DNA of 64,000 nucleotides, taken from Plecoglossus altivelis (Eukaryota; Chordata; Actinopteri; Osmeriformes; Plecoglossidae). This document shows, in pieces, positions 47,160 to 58,752 of this stretch. A program made the translations under genes and the position numbers. The stretch lies in NCBI GenBank assembly GCA_036571765.1, contig BROE01000009.1, forward strand, positions 10,584,593-10,648,592, given 5' to 3'. Positions within the stretch are counted from its first letter, which is position 1, and each line of letters starts with the position of its first letter. Under the pieces are notes generated by a model that was not told the origin of the DNA, did no database searches, and saw nothing but the letters and a program-made list of their open reading frames with translations.

Positions 47160-47185
47160 ACGATGATGATGATGATGATGATGAT
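47160..47185. repeat. (GAT)n trinucleotide array
   Basis: About eight gat units, with diverged gat/gac codon-like neighbours on both sides. Confidence 0.9.
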
Positions 47186-47959
47186 ATGGTGGAGGAAGGG
47201 CAGAAGGATGATGCCAACCGCGGAAGCAATTCCACACATTGTTTCCCGGAGGCTCTGGGATGATTATGCAGGCCTACTGGCTGTGACAAGATATGTCGAA
47301 TGGCACTGAGGACGCACAACTCACAGCCGATATGCGCTTACATACGCACACACACCCACATTTCTATATCCACGCACGCACGCTCCCCCCCCCCCGCCAC
47401 ATACACATAGCTGATTAACTCATCTTCTGAACGTTGCGCCCCCTTTCCCGAGTTCTCCTCTGCAATCAGGGTGATTTCACACCTAACTCAAATCAGCTCC
47501 TTTTCCTCCAATACTCATTCCCCCCTGCCACCCCCCCTCTCCCCCTCAGAAAGGCTGCAGACAGAGAGAGAGAGCCAGGTTTAATCACGCTAAAGAGCTA
47601 ATGACGTCGCAGTGTTTCGGTTAGCATCGACTAATGTTAGCCTCAGGAGCCTGTGTTGTGGTGTGACTTTAGCCTAGCTGCCCCACACAAGCGTCGGCCA
47701 CTGCCTTGTATGTGATTAGCACCAATACTGTGTATCAGTGTATCATAGTCAGACAGTCACCTAATTAGCTACTGCATGAAGACACACGAACACACTCGGA
47801 AACATACACGACACAGGCACCGACACACGACTCTGTCTCTATCTTTTTGTAATCCATGTGAAAAGTTGAGACGTTGGCGGGTCACAATCCCAAATTTTCC
47901 TCACATGGTCCCTCCGGCGTTGAATACATTACCACTTCAACCCCCTAGTTTCACATAAT

Positions 47960-48540
47960 TCCATCCGATTTAATAAAGAATTGATCAAAAGCACGGGCGA
48001 AAAACCAATTAATGCCTTTCACAAATGATTCCCCCCGATGCTTTTTAGCATATCAAATAACAGCTTTGAGATGCTATCTCTTCCTCAGCTCCCATTCTCG
48101 TTTACCCCATATTCCATTTTAATCTCCATTTTGACTTTGGAAGAAAAAAACTTGGCAAAGCGGAGTGAGTGAGACAGGTCAATCAGATAGAATGCAACTT
48201 TTCACCCCCAAGTCACCAAATAAGGGATATTGGTTTTAATGAAATATTCAAAATATTGAAGATAAGCTGGGGGGGTTTCTCTCTAAGCGAGTTACTTAAT
48301 TAAGGGACTATTATGTTCAATAACATTTTACGGCACGTATTGTAATGCGGCTCCTTTCCTTTCGGGGCTTTGTCGCCAATATTTTGTCTCTATTCATTCC
48401 CATTATACCTGCAATACCAACTGCAGAGATTATTGTGGAATATGGCTCTCTGCTGTTTGCTGTGCCCAGGGAGTCTTCTGAACGCTGACTGCTTGAAAAA
48501 ATGGAAACATATGATAAACTTATAAAATGTGTGGTTAAAA
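47960..48540. promoter_or_regulatory. Candidate conserved non-coding element (tentative)
   Basis: A 580-bp AT-rich stretch without simple repeats inside a repeat-dense intron. It has several homeodomain-type cores (ccaattaatg, acttaattaag, gatttaataaag) and balanced composition. Conservation cannot be judged from one sequence. Confidence 0.3.
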
Positions 48541-48557
48541 ATGAAGTTGAAGTATAT

Positions 48558-48574
48558 GTTCTGCTTCACCCCTT

Positions 48575-48642
<68 letters not shown>

Positions 48643-49023
48643 CCAATATTCCCCTCCTGAGGGCTCCTCCTGTGTTTTTGACTGTTATCTAACATGACAG
48701 TGGTTGTGACACCTCAAGGTACAGCTGAAACACCCGGACCTTGACTTTCTGTTTCCTGTGTGTGTGTGTGTGTGTGTGTGCGTGCGTGCGTGTGTGCATG
48801 CTAGTGCGTGTGTGTGTGTAAAGGCAGGATAGACTTTGCCTAAACAGCAAGGTGCTTTGGAGTTGCCCGTACTCAGAGTATAGCTGATCCTTGTTCGTAT
48901 GGAGCAAGGAGGTCGTTTTAAACACAACGCTGACCTGTAGTTAACCTCCCTTCTTCCGAGTGTAGCTGAACATGGTTAGGCGTAAATCGGTGCTAGCTGA
49001 CCCTACAGATACACCCCCCCCCC
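48558..49023. repeat. 466-bp segment, left copy, ending exactly at the assembly gap
   Basis: This block (CT/CA array, unique sequence, GT array, unique sequence, poly-C) is repeated base for base at 49256-49721. It ends at the first N. All microsatellite lengths in the two copies are equal, which is unexpected for old repeats. Confidence 0.95.
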
Positions 49024-49255
49024 NNNNNNNNNNNNNNNNNNNNNNNNNNNNNNNNNNNNNNNNNNNNNNNNNNNNNNNNNNNNNNNNNNNNNNNNNNNNN
49101 NNNNNNNNNNNNNNNNNNNNNNNNNNNNNNNNNNNNNNNNNNNNNNNNNNNNNNNNNNNNNNNNNNNNNNNNNNNNNNNNNNNNNNNNNNNNNNNNNNNN
49201 NNNNNNNNNNNNNNNNNNNNNNNNNNNNNNNNNNNNNNNNNNNNNNNNNNNNNNN
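49024..49255. other. Assembly gap (232 N)
   Basis: A run of N bounded on both sides by the identical 466-bp sequence. The true size is unknown; the gap may be absent in reality (see findings). Confidence 1.
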
Positions 49256-49272
49256 GTTCTGCTTCACCCCTT

Positions 49273-49340
<68 letters not shown>

Positions 49341-49721
49341 CCAATATTCCCCTCCTGAGGGCTCCTCCTGTGTTTTTGACTGTTATCTAACATGACAGTG
49401 GTTGTGACACCTCAAGGTACAGCTGAAACACCCGGACCTTGACTTTCTGTTTCCTGTGTGTGTGTGTGTGTGTGTGTGCGTGCGTGCGTGTGTGCATGCT
49501 AGTGCGTGTGTGTGTGTAAAGGCAGGATAGACTTTGCCTAAACAGCAAGGTGCTTTGGAGTTGCCCGTACTCAGAGTATAGCTGATCCTTGTTCGTATGG
49601 AGCAAGGAGGTCGTTTTAAACACAACGCTGACCTGTAGTTAACCTCCCTTCTTCCGAGTGTAGCTGAACATGGTTAGGCGTAAATCGGTGCTAGCTGACC
49701 CTACAGATACACCCCCCCCCC
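49256..49721. repeat. 466-bp segment, right copy, starting exactly at the gap
   Basis: Identical to 48558-49023 with a constant offset of 698. After this copy the sequence continues uniquely (ctgtgaacacac). Confidence 0.95.
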
Positions 49722-49910
49722 TGTGAACACACACACACACACACACACTGGCTTTAGAGGGGAGGGGTGGTATATCACGTGTAATCTGACAGGTCAACCT
49801 CTGAACAGTAATGAGAATTTAAATGGTGTTTTTAACACGCTCCAAAGTCAATCTGACACCATGTCAATTAGTCATCATCTGTAGGCATCCCCAGCTGCCC
49901 TGTATGATTT

Positions 49911-49990
49911 AGACACACATACACACATACACACAAAGGCACATACACACATACACACAAACACACATACACACAAACACACATACACAC
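49911..49990. repeat. ACACACAT-type tandem
   Basis: Imperfect repeats of cacacatacacacaaa type. Confidence 0.85.
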
Positions 49991-52900
49991 TCAGCGATGC
50001 TCATTTAGTGCCCTCTCCTTGTCAGTGAGCACCAGTTCATCCACCCCACATCTTTGATGGTCCGTTTTGATGGTTTGCTTTTCCCTATGGCGGTCACACA
50101 TTTGCAATGAGTTTGGGTCACTGAGGCACCTCTGCATGTTTGGTGGTGGGCTGGTAGGGGCAGGGCACTATGTTAGTATCCAATCTACATTTCACTCTCC
50201 TTATGAAGCCGGCCTCAGTAAAACTGTAAAAACGAAACGGAAAAGTTTTGTTTACTCTGCTGTCTTCAAACATGGATGGAATACTACCTGTTTAGTAGTA
50301 CTATAGTCATAGCCATTCCAAGCATGTATGTCGAAAATGCAGAATTGGTTTTGGTCTTTAATGGGAAAGGAATGGAGAGGAAGGAACGAAAGAGACTGAA
50401 AAGCAAAGATGGAAATAGAAACAAAGTTCAAATCCGATGCGAGTTTGATACAACAGTACAGTGAAGTTTGGGGTCTACAATGTGGATGCATGTTCATAGC
50501 CAGCATTTCCTTGCGTTTCAATATAGAACATAGTTCTCTGCTTCCGATCATCTCTGCAGGTGTTGGTGTCTGACCTTATATGGAATTCACCCTAAACCAA
50601 GCACTACCCCTCACCCTAACCTTAGTGCAGCCCTTAGCCTATTAAGCGCTCTTATTTTTATCATCGATATTTGCCCTCTGTAAACACAGATTAACACAGA
50701 ATGAATCAGCAAAAGGTAATGCATAGTTTACGTTGGCGTGTTTTTTATCAATTCACTGTGGAAGGCCAGGTGAATTGTCAGTGGTGCGCAATTTTCCCAG
50801 CATTTGTGGGTGTTTGTGGGAGAGCTTTAAAACATGTGTTTGTATATTGACGATGATTGTATCGCAGGTTGATTTCCACTGACTGCAGCTCTGTGCTTCG
50901 TCCCTCCCATCCCCATAATCCCGCCAATTTGGGTTTTGAAGACCGCCAGAATATTACATAAATATCACAAAGCTTTGTTGCCTTGAGAAGGCTAGCACAT
51001 TACGGGAGGTTGGGCCTCTTTCTCAGTCCCTCCTTTCAGCCTTTCATCCCTCTCAAATGATCTCGCCATCCCTGCTTTCTTAAGTCTGGACGTTCTCCTT
51101 CCATCCAGAATGGCGGTCGCTCCTCCGTTTCTCGTTCTCTTATTCGCTCTGCATGATTGTTTTATCCAAACGACTGTTTTATCTCCACATCCCTCTTTAT
51201 TCATGTCAAATTTTTTTCCGTCTCTTTTTGAGATCGTCTTGAATGGGATGTCTCTGTAATAACACACCCACACGCTGGTGTGGGTTTTAGTGTGGAGTCC
51301 CGTTTAAAATCCTGTGATGCCAAACCCTTTAATCTTAACCCCAAAACATAACCTGAAAATGAGCCTGATCTCCTAATCATAAACCCACCCCTACTATCCT
51401 TAACCTTACATGTAATTATATTTCTAAACCCCCCTAAAATGTTCTGGAGAGCTTTGGTTCCCCACAATGATAGTTAAACAAGTTCACTTACACACACACA
51501 CACATACGGTGTGGTTTGTTTCAGACGAAGGACTCGGCAGAGGTGATTCACATCAGGTTTACCAAACCACAGCTGCCCTCGCTGGCCAGGCCCAGTCAAC
51601 ACTTGCGTCAGCCCATCTCGATATGCCAACGTCCCCCAGGGGCCATAACTTATTTACAGCTGTTTCCCCAACCCTGGCTGGCTCCATAAACACTGTTTAA
51701 CTGGAATCTTTCTTTCCAGTCTTCTCTGTCTGCCTTGGTCTATTTCTGACCATTTCCCGCTCTCTTTCGCAGTTTCTTTTTGTATTTCTTTTTCACCCCT
51801 CTCTGACTCTTATCCCAAAAGTCTGCAGGCGCTACACTGCATATGGTCTACTGCTGCCACCCAGTGGACACTTTAAGGTCTACACCCCTCTCCCAGCATA
51901 ACTGAGACTGTGCAGAGGACATTTAAAGGGCGTGTTACGTCTTACTGCATTATTGCTTCATTTATCATATTTGGTCCTCTGCAAGGCCTCCCCGCCGCCA
52001 ATAATCCCTTCTGATTGATGTCAGCGGAGAGCAACACAATCGCAGCATAGTCTGGTATTCAAATCTCTCCGAAACCCATGCACAGTGAGAGTACTCGCAT
52101 CGCCAAAATGTTACTACGCTCAGAAAACACGTGCCAGGGAGTAAGTAGAATGTCACGTCGCCCTGGCTGGGGAATACGATGTGAGTAAAAATACAAACCT
52201 TTAAAGTCCCTGTTCATCCATATACAGGCAGGTCCTACTTGTTTGTATCTACCTTTCTCTCTTGCGCACTGACAAGGATGTGGCCGCTTGAAACAGCTAA
52301 TGCCTTCATGTGGGTATTTATGCTTTAAAGAGCTGGCCATCCGTCACATCTCGCAAACGCTGCCATTTTCTCAGAGGAGTAAAGCACTGGGAGTCGGAGG
52401 GCTGGATGGGAGGAGAAGGATGCAGCGGTCAGGATTAAAGAGCTTCTGGTGGTTTTCTAATTGCCTAACTTTGACCGTTCAGGAAAACGCATCCTCGTCC
52501 TGAGAGGGGACAGATCGATGACATGCGACACACAGGAGCTGAAAAACACCTCTGATATACTCGTGCAGTACATTCGATCTTTTAGAGAACAAATTGCACG
52601 TGGCCCCTGGGTGTTAGCTTGCGGTAACTTAGACAAGCGGGACTTTAGTCTGTCTGTTTGTGGTTATCTTAGATCCTGTCTTTTTTCTGTACTGACCCTG
52701 AACCTGAAAAACAAAGGTGTTTGAATGAGGTTAAGAAAGCTGTCTGTGATGATAGTCTTATTGCATGTATTTTATTTGGAACGTTTCATTTGTGGGGTCT
52801 TCCACAACGCCATGACACCCCGCTCAGAATGCTGTACCGTGGGAAGCGTAGTCCGAGAGCAACGAGACACTTGAATAAGCTAACGCGTACCTATAGCATG

Positions 52901-54444
52901 TACCCTGCATGTCATTTCTCCAGGCTATTTTCGCTACTCAGATCCGCGATGGCTCCATTGGACCAGGCTGATACACCCACCTGTAAGATCACCGTTGGTC
53001 CGCCTCATCAGCGGCCGTCTCCTCGTCTGGGGAGAGGGATAGGGGCGGGGCACGCAAGCTCTCGAGTGAGATGTTCACAGCTTTTATCCTAATGGAACTC
53101 TCCTATGTAATTTGCCTGCTAATTATGCTGAGTGGGTCTGACTTTTTTACGGTGATAAATCAGCCTCTTTCTTTGCCTCTCACACGTTCGTCATCTTCAT
53201 CAGTGTGCTGATTTGCGCTTGAAATGTTTCACTATACGTTAAGTTACGCAGTTACTCTCCCAGGCACATGTATACACATGCAAAAAGCATCGTCTGGGGA
53301 GACATTTTGAACTTTAAAGTATGTCTATGAAAGATGCGTTTATTTAGGTGGCAAGACCAGGACCCATAACAGCTGATGGATCTGTGTCCTCAGCATGTGT
53401 TAATACCACAAAATGGACACAGCCCTGGGTGTTAGCTTGCGATAGCTTTGAAAATACACACACCACCACACAAAGACACACACACACCAATCGGGGGTGG
53501 AAAGGGGGAGTAAAAGGCACAAACGAGAACAGAAGAAGGCTTACTTACGCTTGGAAGTGGAAAACCAGAACACAGCCACAAACGTCTTTGGGTCACAAAG
53601 GCAGTTTAGCTACAACGTGCCAAAAACAGTCTGCAAGGAAGGTCCCACCCATCTGGAAGAGTTCTGAAAGTCCCCAGGTTGTTGGTCTCAGGTGAGTCTG
53701 ATGACTGGGGGAGTCCTCTTCTGCCTCCTGCTGGCCTGCTGTCGTCAGAACAGTTGCGCCCTTGTTGTTTACAAACAGCAGGTCTTCGTCTATTGGCCAG
53801 CACCTTGGAAACTGATGACATGATAAAAATGGATTGGCTCTTAATACACTGGCTGTCTTTTCATGACATGAGTGCTCACTAGTAGCACTGTCCTTAATCC
53901 AGAGAAGGCCAACTGAATACATACTTCATCACACACACACACAAACTTGCACTGCGTGACATGTGTTTGACCTTACGTCGGAAAACAGCATCATATTTTC
54001 AAGCAGATTGAAGCAGTAATTGTTCTTGAAAGCCACGTGGGTGGGTTAACCCTTACGGACTTACAGACTTACGGACTGAAAGCCAATACGAAATCCATGT
54101 TTAATCATTTTGCTAGTTTACTGGCAGCACAGTCAGCTATATGCCCTTACTAACATTGATGAGTCCAGCATGGGATTTGGAAGGGCTGCGTGATATGTTT
54201 GCAGTGTACGCCACAGTGGACAAGTTTTTATCGACTGCCAGAAAACGGATTGTCAATACCAGTGTCACACCCCGTGTGTGTGGGTGCGTGTGTGAGGAAA
54301 GCAACCTTGTTCCGGCACTGGAATTGAACAGTAAAGAGAAGAAATATGTGTATTAAAGTTAGCAAGTTCAAGGAAGAGCTCACACGCACATGCAAAAAGA
54401 AAGAAGATCTGTCCTTATATTGAACAATTCCTCTCTGAGGACCA

Positions 54445-54496
54445 CCCCCTTGCCCCGGCCCCCCTTGCCCCAGCCCCCGCTGCCCTGGCCCCCCCG
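54445..54496. repeat. C-rich 15-bp tandem, three units
   Basis: Units like cccccttgccccggc repeat three times. The minus strand carries several G5-G6 runs with short loops. Confidence 0.85.
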
Positions 54497-56148
54497 GGTG
54501 TGAGTCTGTCAGTAAACATCAGGCTAGGAATCAGACAGCATGCTGGGAAACCTCTCGGATCCCCTTCACACGTCTCTACCGGGGCTGTAATGAAACACTC
54601 TGGGGTCTGAGGGTCACGATTTTCCCGCGATGCTTTCCGTTACTTTTTAACGTTGTCGTTATTTCCCCCATTCCTGCAGCCTTCTTTTTCCTCAAACCAT
54701 CGCTTTGTGTCATTGCTATTTCCTCTCACTTTCGTTTTCTCCATTTTGTTTTGTCTTTTATTCTCTTCATCCCCCTTTCGTCTCACGTTTTTCTTGACCT
54801 TCAATTTCTCCACCCCGCCGTCGCTATCTCTCCCTCCTTTTCCTCGTTCCCTGTTTTCTGTCTCCATGTTGTCCTTGGACGTGTCTCATCTTCGCCCCTG
54901 CTCCCCTCTCCTCTCCTCCCCTGTCCTCCCCGTCCCCTCCTCCCCCTCTCTTCTCCTCTTCTCTGCTGCTTGGCATACATGGTGTAAAATTAGCCTGAGA
55001 ACGCTCTCTGGGGGCGGGGCTGGTGGAGTGAAAAGCATCTAATCGTACATAATAACATATTGATCACGGTGTAATTGTAGAGTACATCAGCAGTTTCTCT
55101 GGCATTGCTGTCGAGGGAGTGTGCACATGGCGTGCATGAGAATCAAGGGAATGCATGCATGCGCACGCGCACGCGCGCGTGTGTGGAGTGTGGGGGTGTG
55201 TCTGTGTCTTGCAAATAGAGTTCTCACAGCTGCGAGAAGGAAATTATTGTTTGTGTGTGTGTGTTTGCTGGCTGGGTGGTGTGAAGAAAACTGAGGGAGG
55301 GGAAAGGAAGTAAAAAGAGAGGAAAGTGGCAGAGAGAGAGAGAGCAAGAAAGAGAGAGAATTGTGCAGAACAACATGAAATATAGAGAAAGGGTAGGAGC
55401 CCCATGTTTCATCAATGGCTTCAGGGCCAAATAGTGGGGATGATCTACAATCATCCCTGGGATTTCTCTGAAAAAGAACGTATTTTGTCTGCACTGTTCA
55501 TGCGTGTGAGTGGTTTCTGTAGGGAGTCTGCTTCCCAACAGTAGACAGATGTGTTGTTACGCAGAGTCTGTTTCAACCTCACCTGCTGGTAACAATGATG
55601 GAAAAGCAGCAAGGGGTGACTGTGTTTGCGCGCGCGGTTCTGTGCGCTCGCGTACATGCCCGCGCGTGCGTCTCTGTGCGTCTGCGAGTCCTGTCACTCT
55701 TGCTTTTGTCACGTCAATACGTGCCATGACCCGATATGTCACAGCAGGGATCACAGGGAACACATTCATCCCTAGAAGTGTTCTCTCCTTTCCACATGAC
55801 CGTTCCTTATCCCGCAGTGTTCAGCTGCCTCCCCGCTAGCTTCATCATTAGCGCCCCCATGTCAGTGATCATGCACAGTGTCCGGCGCACGCCACCAGTC
55901 CTTTCACCATGTTTGATGCTGTGCGGGCCAAACCAACACCCTCCTCACCCTCTATGTTTCTCTCCTGTCTGACTGCATTCGCACTTACAGAAGCCTTCGT
56001 CTTTTCCAAGGCAGTGAAGCCTCGTGACCTTAACATTCACTCTCCTGTGTCTCCTCTTTTTCCCTCCTCCTCTCCTCTCTTTCTCAAATCCTTCTCCTAC
56101 TCCCCCCCCCCCCCCACACACACACACACGTACCTGCACACCTCACAG

Positions 56149-56352
56149 AGGCCTCCATCCTCTCCTACGATGGCAGCATGTACATGAAGGTGGTGATGCC
56201 CACCGTCATGCACACGGAGGCCGAGGACGTGTCGCTGCGCTTCCGGTCCCAGCGGGCCTACGGCCTCCTCGTAGCCACCACGTCCCGCGACTCAGCCGAC
56301 ACGCTGCGGCTGGAACTGGACGGCAGCCGCGTCAAGCTCACGGTGAACCTAG
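56149..56352 (+). CDS. nrxn3: nrxn3 exon: start of LNS4
   Basis: A 204-nt exon (2 nt, 67 codons, 1 nt). It completes the split Glu codon from the EGF exon (g|ag) and reads ASILSYDGSMYMKVVMPTVM, HTEAEDVSLRFRSQRAYGLL, VATTSRDSADTLRLELDGSR and VKLTVNL. These are the N-terminal strands of LNS4. Acceptor cacctcacag|ag lies after a poly-C and CA tract. Donor aacctag|gtatcg is moderate. It is separated from the previous exon by a 13.4-kb intron that contains the assembly gap. Confidence 0.97.
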
Positions 56353-58725
56353 GTATCGTATGCCAACCACCCCTCCTCCTCCTCCTCTTCCTCCCCAACT
56401 CCCCACCAGTCTTGCCCATGTGGCACATTTCTCCTGCCCCCCCCTCCCTCCCTCCTTCCCTCCATCTTTGCCCCTCTCCATTCTTCCCTGCCCTCCTCTC
56501 CTCCCTCCGTTTTCCTCATGGTGATTCCTCATCTATCTTTTTAGCCCATGTTTAGTTTGTAGCGTTACGTATAATGGATACAGAATCCCTTATTTTCCAC
56601 ATGATATATGGCTTCTCACATACTGTTGCATGGATGTTACTATGATTGTTTATGTGCTATAAGATACATCTTGGATTCTTGAGTGACTACAATATTGATA
56701 TTGATAGTGGATAGCATTTATGGCATTAAGTCTGTTCCATGTATCCAATTGACTGTCTTTGGTTAATATGCTGTTTCATTGGTAAACACAGGCCATCTTT
56801 TGAACAGACACCATAGTCATTGTCATAGTCCTGTAAAATTACTTTTGAGATAGTCACAGCACAAATATAATTACATTTTATATACATATGTATATTTATA
56901 TAAGGCTACAGAATTCCAACAGCATTTATGTTTTCAGTTAAATGTTTAGGAACTTTGAGATCATATTTTAAAACCAGTGCTGTGACTTTCTACGAGGTGA
57001 CTTCTGTCAGTTAGTCTGCTGATCTTGATCCATCTTTAACAGGATTATGGAAAAAAAAGGAAAGAAAAAAGAACCGTTCCATTTCCCCCACTAACACCAT
57101 GTTCCTGTCTTTAATACTTATCCAGTTGTAAATCACCCATTTTGATTTGTTTATTTGTAAACAGGTCTCTTTTTTGACAGTGTTTTTTTTGGGAGTCAGT
57201 CGATGTCTATATACCCAGTGCCCATAGCAGTCAGCAATCAACTCCATTTCCCATCATGCTTTGTCAAAAGATGGTATTCACCCCTTCAAAGGCCTCCAGC
57301 CTGCGGCCCGTCAGGCGAACAGCCCGAGAACAGAGCCCAGCCACACCTGCAGCTGGCTGCACCCCAGCGCACCTTCTCTCTCTTACTAACACCCTCCTGT
57401 GTGTTACTAAAAGGAAAGAAGCATCCTTGCACAGATTATTTACATCAAATCAGACCATAACATGCAAATATATAGCCATACCCGTTTTAGTTTGTAGTTC
57501 TATAGCGTTGAATAAGTTCCACGTAATTGTAGTTGTTCAATGTAATGCAACAAAATAGTTTTTAGCAAACTTAAGGTTCAATTGGCTTGGGTTGAGATTT
57601 TAGAGAAGCATTTTCATTTGTGCTCAATATCTTCCAACTTTAGGTAGCGTAAGGTTTGTTGAACAGTCAACAAAGGTAATGCGATATAAAGTGCTTACTC
57701 CATGCCTAAGGCCGTCTCTGTGACAGAAGAGTCACTTCAGATACACTGATAGCGACGCGTTGCACTTGGCCCTAGTGACTCAAGACAGTTTGAAATGATT
57801 CTAGGGGGTTCTGTGCCTCTGCAAGGTGCTGGTGCTGATTGGATCGTGGCTGTTCGCTCCCACTTTTCTGTTGCGGTTGACGACACATGAAAACACCAGC
57901 CACATAGTGACCAACCCAGACTGTCCCTCTTGGGCACCCATACCAAATCTGCTTTTTACTACAGCAGTAAGACCATAAACAAATTCACCATTCACTTTGT
58001 TTTGTTATTTAGTGGTTCAAGACACATATTCTTGGCGCAAGCCATGGCCGAGTTGGAAATGAAAATATTTGGACAAACAATTTGGCACTAAATTGCACTG
58101 GACTTCAAATATCCATGGTTCCATAAGTAAGAGCCACGATCACCACCTTCTTGCTAAATGTCAGACAAATTAGTTTAATTGCCTGTTTAGTCAACAAGTT
58201 GGTGTGAAGGCTTTGGAGCCGGATACTTTGAGTTAGAATTGAGATTCCAAATAGACAGACCCCAAGACTGGGTTGAAGAAGCTATGTGGTTGGTACAATA
58301 CAAGCGGCCATTTTACAGTTACACAATTAAAAGCAATACTTCTACACTTATTGTTAGTGTTTGACGAACAATAAATATACAGTACATCAGCGCTGAAACA
58401 TAGCTGTGTTTAATTAAACAGCAGTATTCATATCTATCTTCGTATGTTTATCACTGCAGTTCCCCATAAGAATAAGTGCATTGATGTTGTTTGACGGAAT
58501 CAATAGGTAATTTGGTCATCACTAATGAGCAACTGTCAGTTACTAGGACATTGATATCAAAGCTAACACTTTAGCAGCAATTTTAGCTTACAAATACCTT
58601 TTCAAACAAAATGGCCGCCGCTCTGCATGTGGACGTCCCCGGAAGGGTGGATTTCTTGTTATTGGATGTCTGCAGCTAACCTTGAAGGATGCAATTTCAT
58701 CTGTCATTTATTCTTCCCCATCTAG
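56353..58725. other. Intron before the LNS4 microexon
   Basis: 2.4 kb. A CT-rich start (56360-56520) is followed by AT-rich sequence with very few microsatellites. No coding or repeat family recognised. Confidence 0.6.
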
Positions 58726-58752
58726 ACTGTATCAGGATAAACTGTAACTCCA
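58726..58752 (+). CDS. nrxn3: nrxn3 27-nt microexon of LNS4
   Basis: This microexon is too short for ORF callers but clear from splice signals and frame: ccccatctag|ac...cca|gtaagt. With the flanking split codons it reads (D)CIRINCNS(S)K, joining VNL to GPETLYAG. It adds two cysteines that form the small LNS4 insert loop disulfide, and the Asn of an N-S-S glycosylation sequon whose second Ser is split over the next junction. Phase is 1 on both sides (2 nt, 8 codons, 1 nt), so skipping it would keep frame while deleting nine residues. Introns of 2.4 and 2.7 kb flank it. Confidence 0.95.

Larger units (their letters stand above)
42758..56148. other. Intron of 13.4 kb between EGF2 and LNS4 exons
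   Basis: Contains a GA-rich minisatellite (43825-44490), CA arrays (44611-44701), a CT array (45103-45193), a GT array (45893-45921), a GAT array (47160-47185), a conserved-looking AT-rich stretch (47960-48540), the gap with its duplicated flanks (48558-49721), a CA/TA-type tandem (49911-49990), a C-rich tandem (54445-54496) and alternating purine-pyrimidine DNA (55151-55186). No coding block found. Confidence 0.65.
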
